NCBI GenBank assembly: GCA_910579465.1 | Contig: CAJTUB010000011.1 | Coordinates: 1-59,787, forward strand | DNA: 59,787 nucleotides | Reading direction: 5' to 3' | Source of the DNA: an uncultured Lachnospiraceae bacterium | GTDB taxonomy: Bacteria; Bacillota; Clostridia; Lachnospirales; Lachnospiraceae | In this document: in pieces, positions 44,188-52,851 of the stretch | Position numbering within the stretch: position 1 is the stretch's first letter | Layout of the letters: each line of letters begins with the position of its first letter | Notes under the pieces: generated by a model | The model's database searches: none | Seen by the model: the letters and a program-made list of their open reading frames with translations, nothing else | What the model was told of the DNA's origin: nothing | Translations under genes and position numbers: made by a program

Positions 44188-44904
44188 TTACTCCATCCGT
44201 AGTTTTAATTCCTCCCAGCTTGTCACAGTCAGAATGCTTTTATCCTCCGTATAAGGTAAATCGATTGCCCCTATGTACCATACCGGTAGCAGCCCGGCGT
44301 TCAGGGAGCCCTTGACATCACATTCGTACTGGTCGCCGATATACCAGACCTCTTCCGGCTTTAAATCCGCTTTTTCTAAGGCTAAATCAAAAATCCGTTT
44401 GTGTGGCTTACGGAATATGAAATTACTTGAAGTAAGGATAAACTCAAATGTGTTTTCCGGCAGCAGGCGGTTAATGCGCTCTGCAACCACAGACGGGGCA
44501 TAGGAAATATTGCTGATAACGCCTGTACGGATTCCCTTTTGTTTCAGGTATTCAAGAAAATCCTGTATCCCTTCCGTCGGGGTGCCCGGTGCAGCGGCAT
44601 CCCAGAATACCGTATCAATTTCAGAATTGCTTAACGCAATCTCGATTCCCTGCGATTCATAAAGATAAGGAGTAAACATGGTATTTGGTATTTCTATCTG
44701 AAATAAATGCCGTTTTTCCGGGTCGAACCGTCCGAACTCCCGGTTGATTTCATTTGCCCTTGCCTGTATCTGTTCTGCTGACAGATGATATTTATTTTTT
44801 ACGGCATACTGTAATACAGCCTCCGTTCCCTTTATCCCGTCAAATTTCTGCTCTGCGATAAGTGTCTGGCCATAATCAAATAATATCATTTTTGGTAGCT
44901 TCAT
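44188..44904 (-). CDS. HAD-superfamily hydrolase
   Basis: A 238-residue phosphatase-like protein of the YjjG/haloacid dehalogenase branch (COG1011 type). Motif I is LFDYGQTLI (nucleophile Asp, with Gly in place of the usual second Asp), motif II GVISNIS, motif III KPHKRIFDLAL, motif IV GDQYECDVKGS. The second Asp normally acts as general acid/base in phosphatases, so the activity may be altered. GGAAAGGAAA sets the start at 44904; it overlaps the NUDIX gene by 29 bases. Confidence 0.85.
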   Translation of the reverse strand: MKLPKMILFDYGQTLIAEQKFDGIKGTEAVLQYAVKNKYHLSAEQIQARANEINREFGRFDPEKRHLFQIEIPNTMFTPYLYESQGIEIALSNSEIDTVFWDAAAPGTPTEGIQDFLEYLKQKGIRTGVISNISYAPSVVAERINRLLPENTFEFILTSSNFIFRKPHKRIFDLALEKADLKPEEVWYIGDQYECDVKGSLNAGLLPVWYIGAIDLPYTEDKSILTVTSWEELKLRME

Positions 44905-45430
44905 GTAGATTTCCTTTCCGTTCAAAATATCCCTCCTGCAGCAATAATTCCAATACGCGCGCCTCCCGTTCGAGCATGACCTGATTAAAGTCATCCAGCT
45001 GATTCCTCCGGTTCTGGTCGATTGCAAACTGCGGATTTAGAAAGGTGAGCATAAAGCCTTCCTCTGCCTCATAGCTGTCCAGGTTCTGCTGTCCTGCAGT
45101 CCCTTCCACATCGCAGAAGAAGTAATAATTATCCTGTATAAAGATATCTTCCTTTGTGCCCTTCTGAATACGGTGCACCTGCCCGTACTCCTGAATGGAA
45201 TCACGGACAACGCATAACCCTGTCTCTTCTAAAACCTCCCTGATTAAAGCCTCTTCCTTACGTTCGTCCGCTTCGATGCCGCCGCCCGGAAATTTGTAAT
45301 AATCATATTTCTTACTATACACCATGGCTATTTTTCCGTCTTTGATAATAATTCCCCTTGCAGAAGGTCTGCTAAAAACACTCCCGTCAGGGTTATAATC
45401 CTTTTTGTCAATTTCAAATAGCATGCGCAT
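44876..45430 (-). CDS. NUDIX hydrolase
   Basis: A 184-residue protein with a full Nudix box, GGGIEADERKEEA..REVLEETG, containing the RExxEE metal-binding core. It hydrolyses a nucleoside diphosphate linked to an unknown moiety. AGGAGAG precedes the ATG at 45430 (a second ATG lies two codons later). It forms a coupled two-gene unit with the HAD hydrolase; a combined diphosphate-then-phosphate removal is a reasonable inference. Confidence 0.9.
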   Translation of the reverse strand: MRMLFEIDKKDYNPDGSVFSRPSARGIIIKDGKIAMVYSKKYDYYKFPGGGIEADERKEEALIREVLEETGLCVVRDSIQEYGQVHRIQKGTKEDIFIQDNYYFFCDVEGTAGQQNLDSYEAEEGFMLTFLNPQFAIDQNRRNQLDDFNQVMLEREARVLELLLQEGYFERKGNLHEATKNDII

Positions 45431-45477
45431 AGTATAAGCTCTCCTGTCAGGTGTTTAAAATGAGGTTCTGTAGCTTT

Positions 45478-45506
45478 ATTATAAGGTTTTAAATCGGGTG
45501 TGTCAA
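45478..45506 (-). promoter_or_regulatory. Consensus promoter of the NUDIX/HAD operon
   Basis: On the minus strand TTGACA (45501-45506) and TATAAT (45478-45483) are both perfect and separated by exactly 17 bases. The ABC permease gene ends only 11 bases upstream of the -35. Confidence 0.9.
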
Positions 45507-45516
45507 ATACTATCTG

Positions 45517-46248
45517 TTACTGCCGCTTCATCTGCCGTAAAAAGAGCAGCACCGCGATAATAACGACGGCCGCCGTATAGCCGAGTACCCAGAAAAGATG
45601 CGGCAGGACAGCTTCATAGCGTCCGTTTAAGACGGCACGCTCCAGCTCTACGGCATGGACAAAAGGAAGGGCATAGGCGATTTTTCGAAAGGTGCCGCCG
45701 ACCAGGTCAAGGTCAAACCATATGCCCGAAAGCCATGCGGTCAGGTTGGTAAGCAGCGCGCCGCAGAGACCGCCTGCCTGCTTTAAGGTAAAGATACTTC
45801 CGCAGAGGAGTCCGAGCGCGATAAAAAACAGGGACACGGGCAGGAGGAACAGCACGGCATAGAGAATCGTTACCGTAACCGGTAAGCCGAGCAGAATGGC
45901 GGCAATATAGCAGACGATACCCTGCGCCACCGCAATCGGAAGAATCGGCAGGATATATCCGAAAATAAAGTCCGCCGCGGTGAGCGGGGTGGTGTAGAGG
46001 CGCTGTAGCAGCGCGCTTTCCCTGTCCTTTGCAATCAGGGTTGCCGAAAACAGGGTCATAAAGGAAAGCCCGAATACCGTAATGCCGGGTGTCAGGGTTT
46101 CGATTTCAAACAGGCTGACAGGAATATTTGCCTGGATTGCCGAAAGCAGAAGAATCAAAACCAGCGGAAAGCCCAGCCCGAAGGCAAGGTTCAACGGGTC
46201 GCGCAGGATTTCCTTTGCAGTTCTTCCGGAAAAGGTCAATAGCTTCAT
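45517..46248 (-). CDS. ABC-2 type exporter permease
   Basis: A 243-residue membrane protein with six hydrophobic segments (about 23-40, 56-73, 95-118, 125-150, 155-175, 220-237). The cytosolic helix RESALLQRLYTTPL is typical of ABC-2 permeases that form homodimers with one ATPase. It starts within the ATPase stop (4-base overlap). The substrate is unknown; a drug or lipid-like compound is possible given TetR control. Confidence 0.9.
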   Translation of the reverse strand: MKLLTFSGRTAKEILRDPLNLAFGLGFPLVLILLLSAIQANIPVSLFEIETLTPGITVFGLSFMTLFSATLIAKDRESALLQRLYTTPLTAADFIFGYILPILPIAVAQGIVCYIAAILLGLPVTVTILYAVLFLLPVSLFFIALGLLCGSIFTLKQAGGLCGALLTNLTAWLSGIWFDLDLVGGTFRKIAYALPFVHAVELERAVLNGRYEAVLPHLFWVLGYTAAVVIIAVLLFLRQMKRQ

Positions 46249-46973
46249 TTTGCTGCCCCCTTTACAATCGCCACGAAGGCGTCCTCGAATTTATCAGTTC
46301 CTGCCCGCTCCTTCAGCTCGTCAGCTGTTCCGAGCGCAAGAAGTTTGCCGTCCTTCATAATGCCGATACGGTCGGAGAGGGCTTCCGCCTCCTCCATGTA
46401 ATGGGTCGTCAGGATAATCGTAATCCTGCCCTTGAGCGACCGGATGGTATCCCAGAGGTCGCTTCTTGCAATGACATCCAGTCCGAGCGTCGGCTCGTCC
46501 AGAAACAGGATTTCCGGCTCGCTGATAAGCGCCATTGCGATACTCAGCCTGCGCTGCCAGCCGCCCGAGAGCTTTCCTGCTTTTTTGGAGAGGATATCTG
46601 TCAGGCCGAGCTGTGCGGAAAGCTCAGAAAGCTTTTGTGCCCGTTTTTCCCTGGAAAAGCCGTGTACGCCGCACATCAGCTCCAGATTTTCCCGGACGCT
46701 CAGGTTTGGCGCAATCGCGGTTTCCTGCGGCGAGACGCCGATGATACCCTTTACGTCTGCTGTATCGGTTACAATGCTTTTGTCGTTCAGGAAGGCATCC
46801 CCGCTGGTCGGCTTTGTCAGACAGGAAAGCATTTTGATGGTCGTCGTTTTCCCCGCGCCGTTGATACCAAGCAGCGAAAACAGCTCGCCCTGCGCCACAG
46901 ACAGGTCAAGACCGTCCACGGCGGTCAGGTCCTTGTATTTTTTGGTAAGTCCCGTAGTTCTAATTGCTTCCAT
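46245..46973 (-). CDS. ABC transporter ATP-binding protein
   Basis: A 242-residue ATPase with Walker A GINGAGKTT, Q-loop VSPQET, signature LSGGWQRRLS (W in place of the common Q), Walker B ILFLDEPTLGLD and switch His TTHYMEEAE. It belongs to the DrrA/CcmA-type exporter subfamily. It overlaps the TetR gene by 14 bases and the permease by 4. Confidence 0.95.
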   Translation of the reverse strand: MEAIRTTGLTKKYKDLTAVDGLDLSVAQGELFSLLGINGAGKTTTIKMLSCLTKPTSGDAFLNDKSIVTDTADVKGIIGVSPQETAIAPNLSVRENLELMCGVHGFSREKRAQKLSELSAQLGLTDILSKKAGKLSGGWQRRLSIAMALISEPEILFLDEPTLGLDVIARSDLWDTIRSLKGRITIILTTHYMEEAEALSDRIGIMKDGKLLALGTADELKERAGTDKFEDAFVAIVKGAAK

Positions 46974-47541
46974 TTGTTTCCTCCTCTCCGCAGTAGCGGT
47001 ATTTCAGCCCGGTGTATGCGTCTGTCAGTACCCTGCTGATAAAATCCGTATCCCAGTCCAAGTAGGAGGTTGCAAGCATCGTAGCGATTCCGTGGACATA
47101 CAGCCACATTTCAAGATGAAACAGATAAGCCTCCTCCTCGCTAAGCCCTGTATTTTTTTGAATCATTTCTAACAGCGGTCTTATTTCCTCCCGGTTTTCC
47201 TCAATTTTCTCATGGGAGCGGTCGCGCATGAAAAGCAGCCGAAAAAGCTCCCGCTCCTCCTTTGCAAAGCTGATGTATGCCATACCGCTCGCCTTATAGG
47301 CAGGGTAGCTTCCACGCAGGATATGCTCCTGCAGATAGTCCTGATACATAGTATTTGCCGCGGATAACACCTCCCGCTGTACCTCCTCCATGTTCCGGAA
47401 CAGACTGAAAATGGGCTTGACGGAGCAGTTAAGCCTTGCAGCTAAGGTTCTCGCAGTAAGCCCGGAGCTTCCGTGCTCCCTTGTGATATCCAGCGCGGCA
47501 CTTGTAATCTCTTCTCTGGTAAACTTAAACTTCGGTGGCAT
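46960..47541 (-). CDS. TetR-family regulator of the ABC exporter
   Basis: A 193-residue regulator. The N-terminal helix-turn-helix is ALDITREHGSSGLTARTLAARLNCSV (interpreted in parts), followed by a WHG-like ligand domain with EERELFRLLFMRD. GGGGGAA precedes the ATG. It is the first gene of an operon with the exporter, under a promoter covered by a palindrome, so it likely represses its own operon until its ligand arrives. Confidence 0.9.
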   Translation of the reverse strand: MPPKFKFTREEITSAALDITREHGSSGLTARTLAARLNCSVKPIFSLFRNMEEVQREVLSAANTMYQDYLQEHILRGSYPAYKASGMAYISFAKEERELFRLLFMRDRSHEKIEENREEIRPLLEMIQKNTGLSEEEAYLFHLEMWLYVHGIATMLATSYLDWDTDFISRVLTDAYTGLKYRYCGEEETNGSN

Positions 47542-47567
47542 CCCGTTCCCCCTTTCTTATTAAGAAA

Positions 47568-47587
47568 CATATGTTGCGCAACCTATA
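47568..47587. promoter_or_regulatory. Putative TetR operator
   Basis: The palindrome GTTGCGCAAC (47573-47582) is extended by ATAT/ATAT flanks and lies over the predicted start of the minus-strand transcript and before the TetR gene. Position and symmetry suit self-repression. Confidence 0.7.
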
Positions 47588-47593
47588 TTACCT

Positions 47594-47622
47594 ATTATAG
47601 CGGCAGGACAGTTCTTTGTCAA
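47594..47622 (-). promoter_or_regulatory. Consensus promoter of the TetR-ABC operon
   Basis: Minus-strand TTGACA (47617-47622), 17 bases, TATAAT (47594-47599), all consensus. Such a strong promoter is expected to need repression by the downstream palindrome. Confidence 0.92.
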
Positions 47623-47710
47623 GTCCGAGCAGCTTCATTTGTCTGCATGAATTTTGAAAAACTGGAAAAAATAAAGCAACAAAAACGAAAAGCAAAGGAG
47701 AGCTGTAAAA

Positions 47711-48601
47711 GTGAAAGCATTAAAAAAAGTTCCGGCGTCCGTCCTTTCCGCCACCCTGCTGTTATCCGCCCTGACCGGGTGCGGAGGCAAAGGGAACGGG
47801 CCTGACAGCTTTGACGCAACAAAGGAAATCAACGTGCTTGTCCGTGAGGACGGCTCCGGCACCCGCGGCGCGTTTATTGAGCTGTTTGGAATCGAGGAGG
47901 AGGACGAAGCAGGGATAAAGACAGACAATACGACAGATACGGCGGCTGTTACAAACGCGACCTCCGTAATGATGACAACGGTTGCGGATGATATCTATGC
48001 AATCGGCTATACGTCCCTCGGCACGATGAATACGACGGTAAAGGCGGTTTCGATTGACGGTGCGGCTGCGACTGCGGAAAATATCAAAAATGGTACTTAT
48101 AAAATTGCCCGTCCCTTTCATATCGCGACAAAGGAGGGGATAAGCAATACGGCACGGGATTTTGTTGATTTTATTATGAGCGCGGACGGGCAGGCAGTCA
48201 TTGAAGCGAGAGGCTGTATCCCGGTATCCGATGCGGAAGCCTACCGCGGGCAGATGGATTCCGGAAAAATTACGATAAGCGGCTCCAGCTCGGTCGCGCC
48301 GGTGATGGAGAAGCTCAAGGAGGCTTATCTTGTGAAAAATCCCGGCGTAACCATTGAGATACAGCAAAGTGATTCCTCCACCGGCATGACGGATACTATC
48401 GATGGAAGCTGCGATATCGGCATGGCTTCCCGTGAGCTGAAAAGGTCGGAGCTGGAAAAGGGGCTGTCTGCCACCATTATCGCAATGGACGGGATTGCAG
48501 TCATTGTAAATAACAATTCCCCGGTAAACGGGCTGACAAGCGGGCAGGTGAAGGATATCTTTACGGGAAAGGCAGTTCATTGGAATGAAATAATACAGTA
48601 G
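47711..48601 (+). CDS. pstS: Phosphate-binding lipoprotein PstS
   Basis: A 296-residue lipoprotein with lipobox SALTG|C. The two phosphate-binding lobes come in the order seen in streptococcal PstS: first the VREDGSGTRGAF...AIGYTSLG segment, then GSSSVAPVMEKL, SDSSTGMTD, DIGMASRELK and VNNNSPVNGLT...IFTGKAVHWNEI. It delivers phosphate to PstCAB. The start is GTG with AAAGGAG at spacing 9. It is divergent from the TetR operon and begins pstSCAB-phoU. Confidence 0.93.
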   Translation: MKALKKVPASVLSATLLLSALTGCGGKGNGPDSFDATKEINVLVREDGSGTRGAFIELFGIEEEDEAGIKTDNTTDTAAVTNATSVMMTTVADDIYAIGYTSLGTMNTTVKAVSIDGAAATAENIKNGTYKIARPFHIATKEGISNTARDFVDFIMSADGQAVIEARGCIPVSDAEAYRGQMDSGKITISGSSSVAPVMEKLKEAYLVKNPGVTIEIQQSDSSTGMTDTIDGSCDIGMASRELKRSELEKGLSATIIAMDGIAVIVNNNSPVNGLTSGQVKDIFTGKAVHWNEIIQ

Positions 48602-48610
48602 GAGTGAGGT

Positions 48611-49459
48611 ATGAAGCAGATAAAGGAAAAGGGAATGAGGCTGCTGTTTCTCCTGACGGCGTGTGTTTCCATTGCAGCAGTTATTTTAATCTGTGTATTC
48701 CTGTTTGCAAACGGGCTTCCGGCAATCAGGGAAATCGGCATTTTTAAGTTTTTATTTGGCATGAAATGGAAGCCAGCCAATGACCTTTATGGGATTTTCC
48801 CGATGATTGTCGGGTCGCTCTATGTCACGGCAGGCGCCCTGCTGATTGGCGTACCGGTCGGGATACTGACCGCGGTATTTCTGGCGCGTTTCTGCCCGCG
48901 TCCTCTTTACAGGCCGCTAAAGTCCGCCGTGAACCTGATGGCAGGCATTCCGTCCGTCGTGTATGGATTTTTTGGTCTGGTGGTTTTAGTCCCTTTTGTG
49001 CGGGAAACCTTCGGCGGGCGCGGCATGAGCGTCCTGACCGCCTCCGTTTTGCTGGGGTTGATGATTTTGCCTACCATTATCAGCGTTTCGGAGGCCGCCC
49101 TCCGGGCGGTCCCGCAAAGCTACTATGAAGGCGGGCTCGCGCTCGGGGCGTCCCATGAAGGAAGCGTTTTCCGTACGATTCTGCCTGCCGCGAAAAGCGG
49201 TATTTTTGCAGGCGTCGTATTGGGAATCGGACGGGCAGTCGGGGAAACGATGGCGGTTATGATGGTTGCCGGCAATCAGGCAGTCATCCCGGACGGGCTT
49301 CTGTCCGGGGTACGGACGCTGACGACAAACATCGTGCTGGAAATGGGATATTCGACGGACCTACACCGTGAGGCGCTGATTGGCACGGCGGTCGTTTTGT
49401 TTGTATTTATCCTTATCATCAATCTGTCCTTGTCCCTGTTGAAAAGGAGGGAGAAATAA
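48611..49459 (+). CDS. pstC: Phosphate ABC transporter permease PstC
   Basis: A 282-residue permease with six membrane helices. The EAA-type loop reads EAALRAVPQSYYEGGLALGAS, followed by GIGRAVGETMAVMMVAGN, both typical of PstC. AGGAGTGAGG precedes the ATG, and the stop codon directly abuts the pstA start. Confidence 0.95.
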   Translation: MKQIKEKGMRLLFLLTACVSIAAVILICVFLFANGLPAIREIGIFKFLFGMKWKPANDLYGIFPMIVGSLYVTAGALLIGVPVGILTAVFLARFCPRPLYRPLKSAVNLMAGIPSVVYGFFGLVVLVPFVRETFGGRGMSVLTASVLLGLMILPTIISVSEAALRAVPQSYYEGGLALGASHEGSVFRTILPAAKSGIFAGVVLGIGRAVGETMAVMMVAGNQAVIPDGLLSGVRTLTTNIVLEMGYSTDLHREALIGTAVVLFVFILIINLSLSLLKRREK

Positions 49460-50326
49460 ATGACCCGGAGCTTAAGAAAAAAATGGCGTGCGTACCGGCG
49501 CGACCCGAAGTCGCTCCTCCTGTTTCTTTCCGTGTGTATTGCGGTGCTGCTCACGATGCTTTCGCTGCTTTTCCTTGTAGTATACATTCTGGTAAAGGGC
49601 GTTCCCCATTTGATGCCGGGGCTGTTTGCGGTCAGATACACCTCCGAAAACGTATCCCTGCTTCCGGCATTAATCAATACCCTGTTTATGATGCTGCTTT
49701 CGCTGCTCTTTGCTGTCCCGGTCGGAATCGGTGCGGCGGTTTACCTGACGGAATATGCACGGCGCGGAAATAAGCTTGTGAATCTCGTCGGGATTACGGC
49801 GGAAACCCTGTCCGGGATTCCGTCCATTGTTTACGGATTGTTCGGCTCGCTGTTTTTCGTGAAATATCTCGGTCTGGGGCTGTCCCTGCTCTCCGGCGCC
49901 CTGACCTTAAGCATTATGATTCTGCCGCTTATCATGCGGACGACAGAGGAAGCCTTAAGAGGCGTGCCTGACAGCTACCGGGAGGGCAGCTTCGGGCTTG
50001 GCGCCGGGAAGCTGCGGACCGTGTTTTCCGTTGTCCTGCCCTCTGCTGTTCCGGGGATTCTGTCCGGGGTAATTCTTGGCATCGGGCGTATTGTCGGGGA
50101 ATCGGCGGCATTGATTTTTACTGCCGGAACCGTTGCGGAAATAGCAACCAGCCTGTTTTCCTCGGCGCGTACCTTATCCGTCCATATGTATTCGATTTCA
50201 GGCGAGGGGCTGTATATCAACCAGACCTACGCGACCGCGGTCGTGCTATTGGCGGTCGTGGTTCTCATCAATGCGCTGTCCGGCTTTGCGGCGAAAAAGA
50301 TAGGAGGTAAAAATGCAGATGGATAA
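49460..50326 (+). CDS. pstA: Phosphate ABC transporter permease PstA
   Basis: A 288-residue permease partner. Six helices, EAA loop EEALRGVPDSYREGSFGLGA, then GIGRIVGESAALIFTAG. It begins with no gap after pstC and overlaps pstB by 14 bases, indicating coupled translation of the membrane complex. Confidence 0.95.
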   Translation: MTRSLRKKWRAYRRDPKSLLLFLSVCIAVLLTMLSLLFLVVYILVKGVPHLMPGLFAVRYTSENVSLLPALINTLFMMLLSLLFAVPVGIGAAVYLTEYARRGNKLVNLVGITAETLSGIPSIVYGLFGSLFFVKYLGLGLSLLSGALTLSIMILPLIMRTTEEALRGVPDSYREGSFGLGAGKLRTVFSVVLPSAVPGILSGVILGIGRIVGESAALIFTAGTVAEIATSLFSSARTLSVHMYSISGEGLYINQTYATAVVLLAVVVLINALSGFAAKKIGGKNADG

Positions 50327-51068
50327 AATCGTAGTCCGGAATCTGGATTTATTCTACGGCAGCTTTCAGGCGTTAAAGGGCGTAAATGTGGATTTTAAGG
50401 AAAATGAAATCACGGCGTTAATCGGCCCCTCCGGCTGTGGAAAGTCGACCCTGCTGAAAAGCCTGAACCGGATGAATGATTTGGTGGAGGGGTGTCGCAT
50501 CAATGGAACCATCCAGCTGGACGGGGAGGATATCTACGGAGATATGGATGTGAATCTCCTGCGCAAGCGCGTGGGAATGGTATTTCAGAAGCCGAACCCG
50601 TTCCCGATGAGCATTTACGACAATATTGCGTTCGGACCGAGGACGCACGGGGTCCGCTCCAAGGCGGCGTTAGATGAGCTTGTGGAACGCTCCTTAAGGA
50701 GCGCGGCAATCTGGGACGAGGTAAAGGACAGGTTGAAAAAGTCGGCGCTCGGAATGTCAGGCGGCCAGCAGCAGCGGCTTTGCATTGCCCGCGCCCTGGC
50801 GGTGGAGCCGGAGGTACTTCTGATGGACGAGCCGACCAGCGCGCTTGACCCGATTTCCACTACGAAGGTAGAGGAGCTCGCAGTAGAATTAAAAAAGAAA
50901 TATACGATAGCCATTGTGACGCACAATATGCAGCAGGCGCTCCGGATTTCCGATAAGACGGCATTTTTCCTGCTCGGGGAAATGGTCGAGGCAGGCAAAA
51001 CGGAGAAGCTGTTTTCGATGCCGGAGGACAAACGGACAGAGGACTATATTACAGGGAGGTTTGGATAA
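50313..51068 (+). CDS. pstB: Phosphate ABC transporter ATPase PstB
   Basis: A 251-residue ATPase, the usual PstB length. Walker A GPSGCGKST, then the PstB-typical SLNRMNDLV, Q-loop FQKPNPFPMSIYDN, signature MSGGQQQRLCIARAL, Walker B VLLMDEPTSALDP and TGRFG at the end. The stop overlaps the phoU start by one base. Confidence 0.97.
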   Translation: MQMDKIVVRNLDLFYGSFQALKGVNVDFKENEITALIGPSGCGKSTLLKSLNRMNDLVEGCRINGTIQLDGEDIYGDMDVNLLRKRVGMVFQKPNPFPMSIYDNIAFGPRTHGVRSKAALDELVERSLRSAAIWDEVKDRLKKSALGMSGGQQQRLCIARALAVEPEVLLMDEPTSALDPISTTKVEELAVELKKKYTIAIVTHNMQQALRISDKTAFFLLGEMVEAGKTEKLFSMPEDKRTEDYITGRFG

Positions 51069-51709
51069 TGCGTTCAAGATTTGATGACCAGCTGGATTTA
51101 TTAAACAAGGAACTGATTACAATGGGAGCCCTTTGCGAAAATGCAATTGCCATGTCCGCAAGCGCCTTGGCAGAGGGAAAGCCTGCACTGGCGGAGGAGG
51201 TGCCCGGCCTTTCGGCGCAGATAGACCAGAAGGAACGGGAAATAGAAAACCTGTGCCTGAAGCTGCTTCTACAGCAGCAGCCGGTGGCGGGGGATTTAAG
51301 GATTGTTTCGTCCGCGCTCAAAATGATAACCGATATGGAACGAATCGGCCACCAGTCCGCAGATATCGCGGAAATCATCATATTGGCAAATATCCGTGCC
51401 ACGGAGGATACGCAGGCGGTCCACGATATGTCGCTTGCCGTAATCCAGATGGTTACGGACAGCATCAACGCCTTTGTAAAAAAGGACAGGCAGATGGCAA
51501 GGGACGTGATTGCCTATGACGACGTGATAGATTCCTTTTTTGATAAGGTCAAAAAAATGCTGATTGAGCTGTTTAGTAAGCCGGAGACTGACGGAGAGTA
51601 TGCAATCGACCTGCTGATGATTGCAAAATACCTGGAACGTATCGGGGACCATGCGGTCAATATTGCGAGATGGGTCTTATTTTCCATTACCGGGAACAAA
51701 GAGGGATAA
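51068..51709 (+). CDS. phoU: PhoU, phosphate signalling regulator
   Basis: A 213-residue two-repeat helical bundle. Each repeat has the metal-binding E/DxxxD pattern: ALKMITDMERIGHQSADIAE in the first and AKYLERIGDHAVNIARW in the second. It normally links transporter PstB to the sensor kinase PhoR to keep the Pho response off. Here the kinase gene following at 12 bases is truncated, so the signal relay is probably interrupted. Confidence 0.95.
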   Translation: MRSRFDDQLDLLNKELITMGALCENAIAMSASALAEGKPALAEEVPGLSAQIDQKEREIENLCLKLLLQQQPVAGDLRIVSSALKMITDMERIGHQSADIAEIIILANIRATEDTQAVHDMSLAVIQMVTDSINAFVKKDRQMARDVIAYDDVIDSFFDKVKKMLIELFSKPETDGEYAIDLLMIAKYLERIGDHAVNIARWVLFSITGNKEG

Positions 51710-51721
51710 GGGGAGCAGGGT

Positions 51722-52690
51722 ATGACAAAACGAATTTTCCGTGCAATCTGCTTTGCCGCACTGACCGTCTTTTTTGCCTCAGCGATTTTGATTATGGGCG
51801 TACTATACCGGTACTTTTCCAGTGTCGGGCAGTCACAGCTGAAAATGCAGACAACCCTTGCCGCGCAGGGTGTTACAAATGAAGGAATGGGATATTTTCA
51901 TAATCTCAGGGTAGTAAATTACCGTATCACCTGGATTGACGCAGACGGCAGCGTCCTTTATGACAGTAAATCAGACCTTGCGGAAATGGAAAATCATTTT
52001 GAGCGTGAAGAAGTGCAGAAGGCGCTTGTGAAAGGCTATGGAGAAAGCAGGCGGTATTCCGCGACATTAATGGAGCGCACCCTTTATTCCGCACAGAAGC
52101 TTGACGATGGGACGATTCTGCGACTCTCTATCACCCAGAGGTCGGTTCTGAGCCTTCTTCTTGGTATGGTGCCGCCATTCTGCATGATATTTGTCTTTGC
52201 ATGGGCGCTTTCTGTTGTTCTGGCGGTCCGGGCTTCGAAAAGAATAGGAAAGCCGCTCAATGCAATCAATCTGGATGAGCCGCTGTCCAATGAGGGATAT
52301 GACGAGCTTTCCCCACTTCTGCGCCGGATTGCCAGGCAGCAGAGGCAGCTGCAGAGGAAGGAAGCAGAACTCCTTCAAAAAGAAAATGAGCTGGATACGA
52401 TTATCGGGAGTATGAACGAGGGAATGGTGCTTCTGAACCAGAAGGGAAAAATCATCAGCATCAATCCTGCGGCAAAAAGAATATTAGACGCCGGAGAAGA
52501 CTGTACCGGCACCGATATTCTGTCCTTATGCCGGAACCTTGACCTGCAGGAGCTTCTTTCTAAGGCACTGCAGGGAGAACAGGGAGAACGGGTAATCCGG
52601 CTGCAGGGCGAACGCTATCAGATTAACGCGGGCCCGGTTATCTCCGGAAATGACATCAAGGGGGCTGTACTGCTCTTTTTCCGTGCGTGA
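51722..52690 (+). pseudogene. Truncated PhoR-like sensor kinase lacking its kinase core
   Basis: 322 residues covering the sensor half of a PhoR-type kinase: a membrane helix (about 12-31), an extracytoplasmic domain, a second helix (about 145-168), a HAMP-like linker, a coiled coil (about 210-233) and a PAS domain beginning IIGSMNEGMVLLNQKG. The family continues from the PAS domain into a SHELKTP phosphoacceptor helix and ATPase domain. Here the frame ends GAVLLFFRA and stops, with neither domain in the 160 bases before the next gene. No response regulator is nearby. The remaining protein may still be made (AGGGGAGC before its ATG) but cannot phosphorylate. Confidence 0.85.
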
Positions 52691-52729
52691 GCGCGTCGTA
52701 TTGGGGCTGATTAAAATGGATATGGTTTA

Positions 52730-52799
52730 TATAGCACTGTTTTCTGGACGATTCAAGGTCAGGAAATGGTGCTTTTCTAATTTTAAAAGCAGTGCTATA
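52730..52799. repeat. 70-bp element with 15-bp inverted ends at the phoR breakpoint
   Basis: TATAGCACTG (52730-52739) and CAGTGCTATA (52790-52799) are perfect inverted repeats, and the similarity continues inward (TTTT / AAAA) with one indel. The inside is AT-rich. It lies 40 bases after the truncated kinase stop. It may be a miniature mobile element or a terminator; TATACT at its right edge could also act as a -10 for the next gene. Confidence 0.6.
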
Positions 52800-52851
52800 C
52801 TAATTTATATGCCACAGCAGGATAAAGCTGTCCCTGCGGAGAGGAGAAGCA

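Noticed and set aside
44188..44904. HAD protein lacking the second motif-I aspartate as an inactive enzyme.
   Set aside because: Several active HAD branches have Gly or another residue at this place, so inactivity cannot be concluded; noted only as a variation.
47711..48601. PstS lobes appear in swapped order, suggesting a circular permutation unique to this genome.
   Set aside because: Streptococcal PstS proteins show the same order (ENGSGTRGAF segment first, GS(T/S)SV segment second), so this is a known form.
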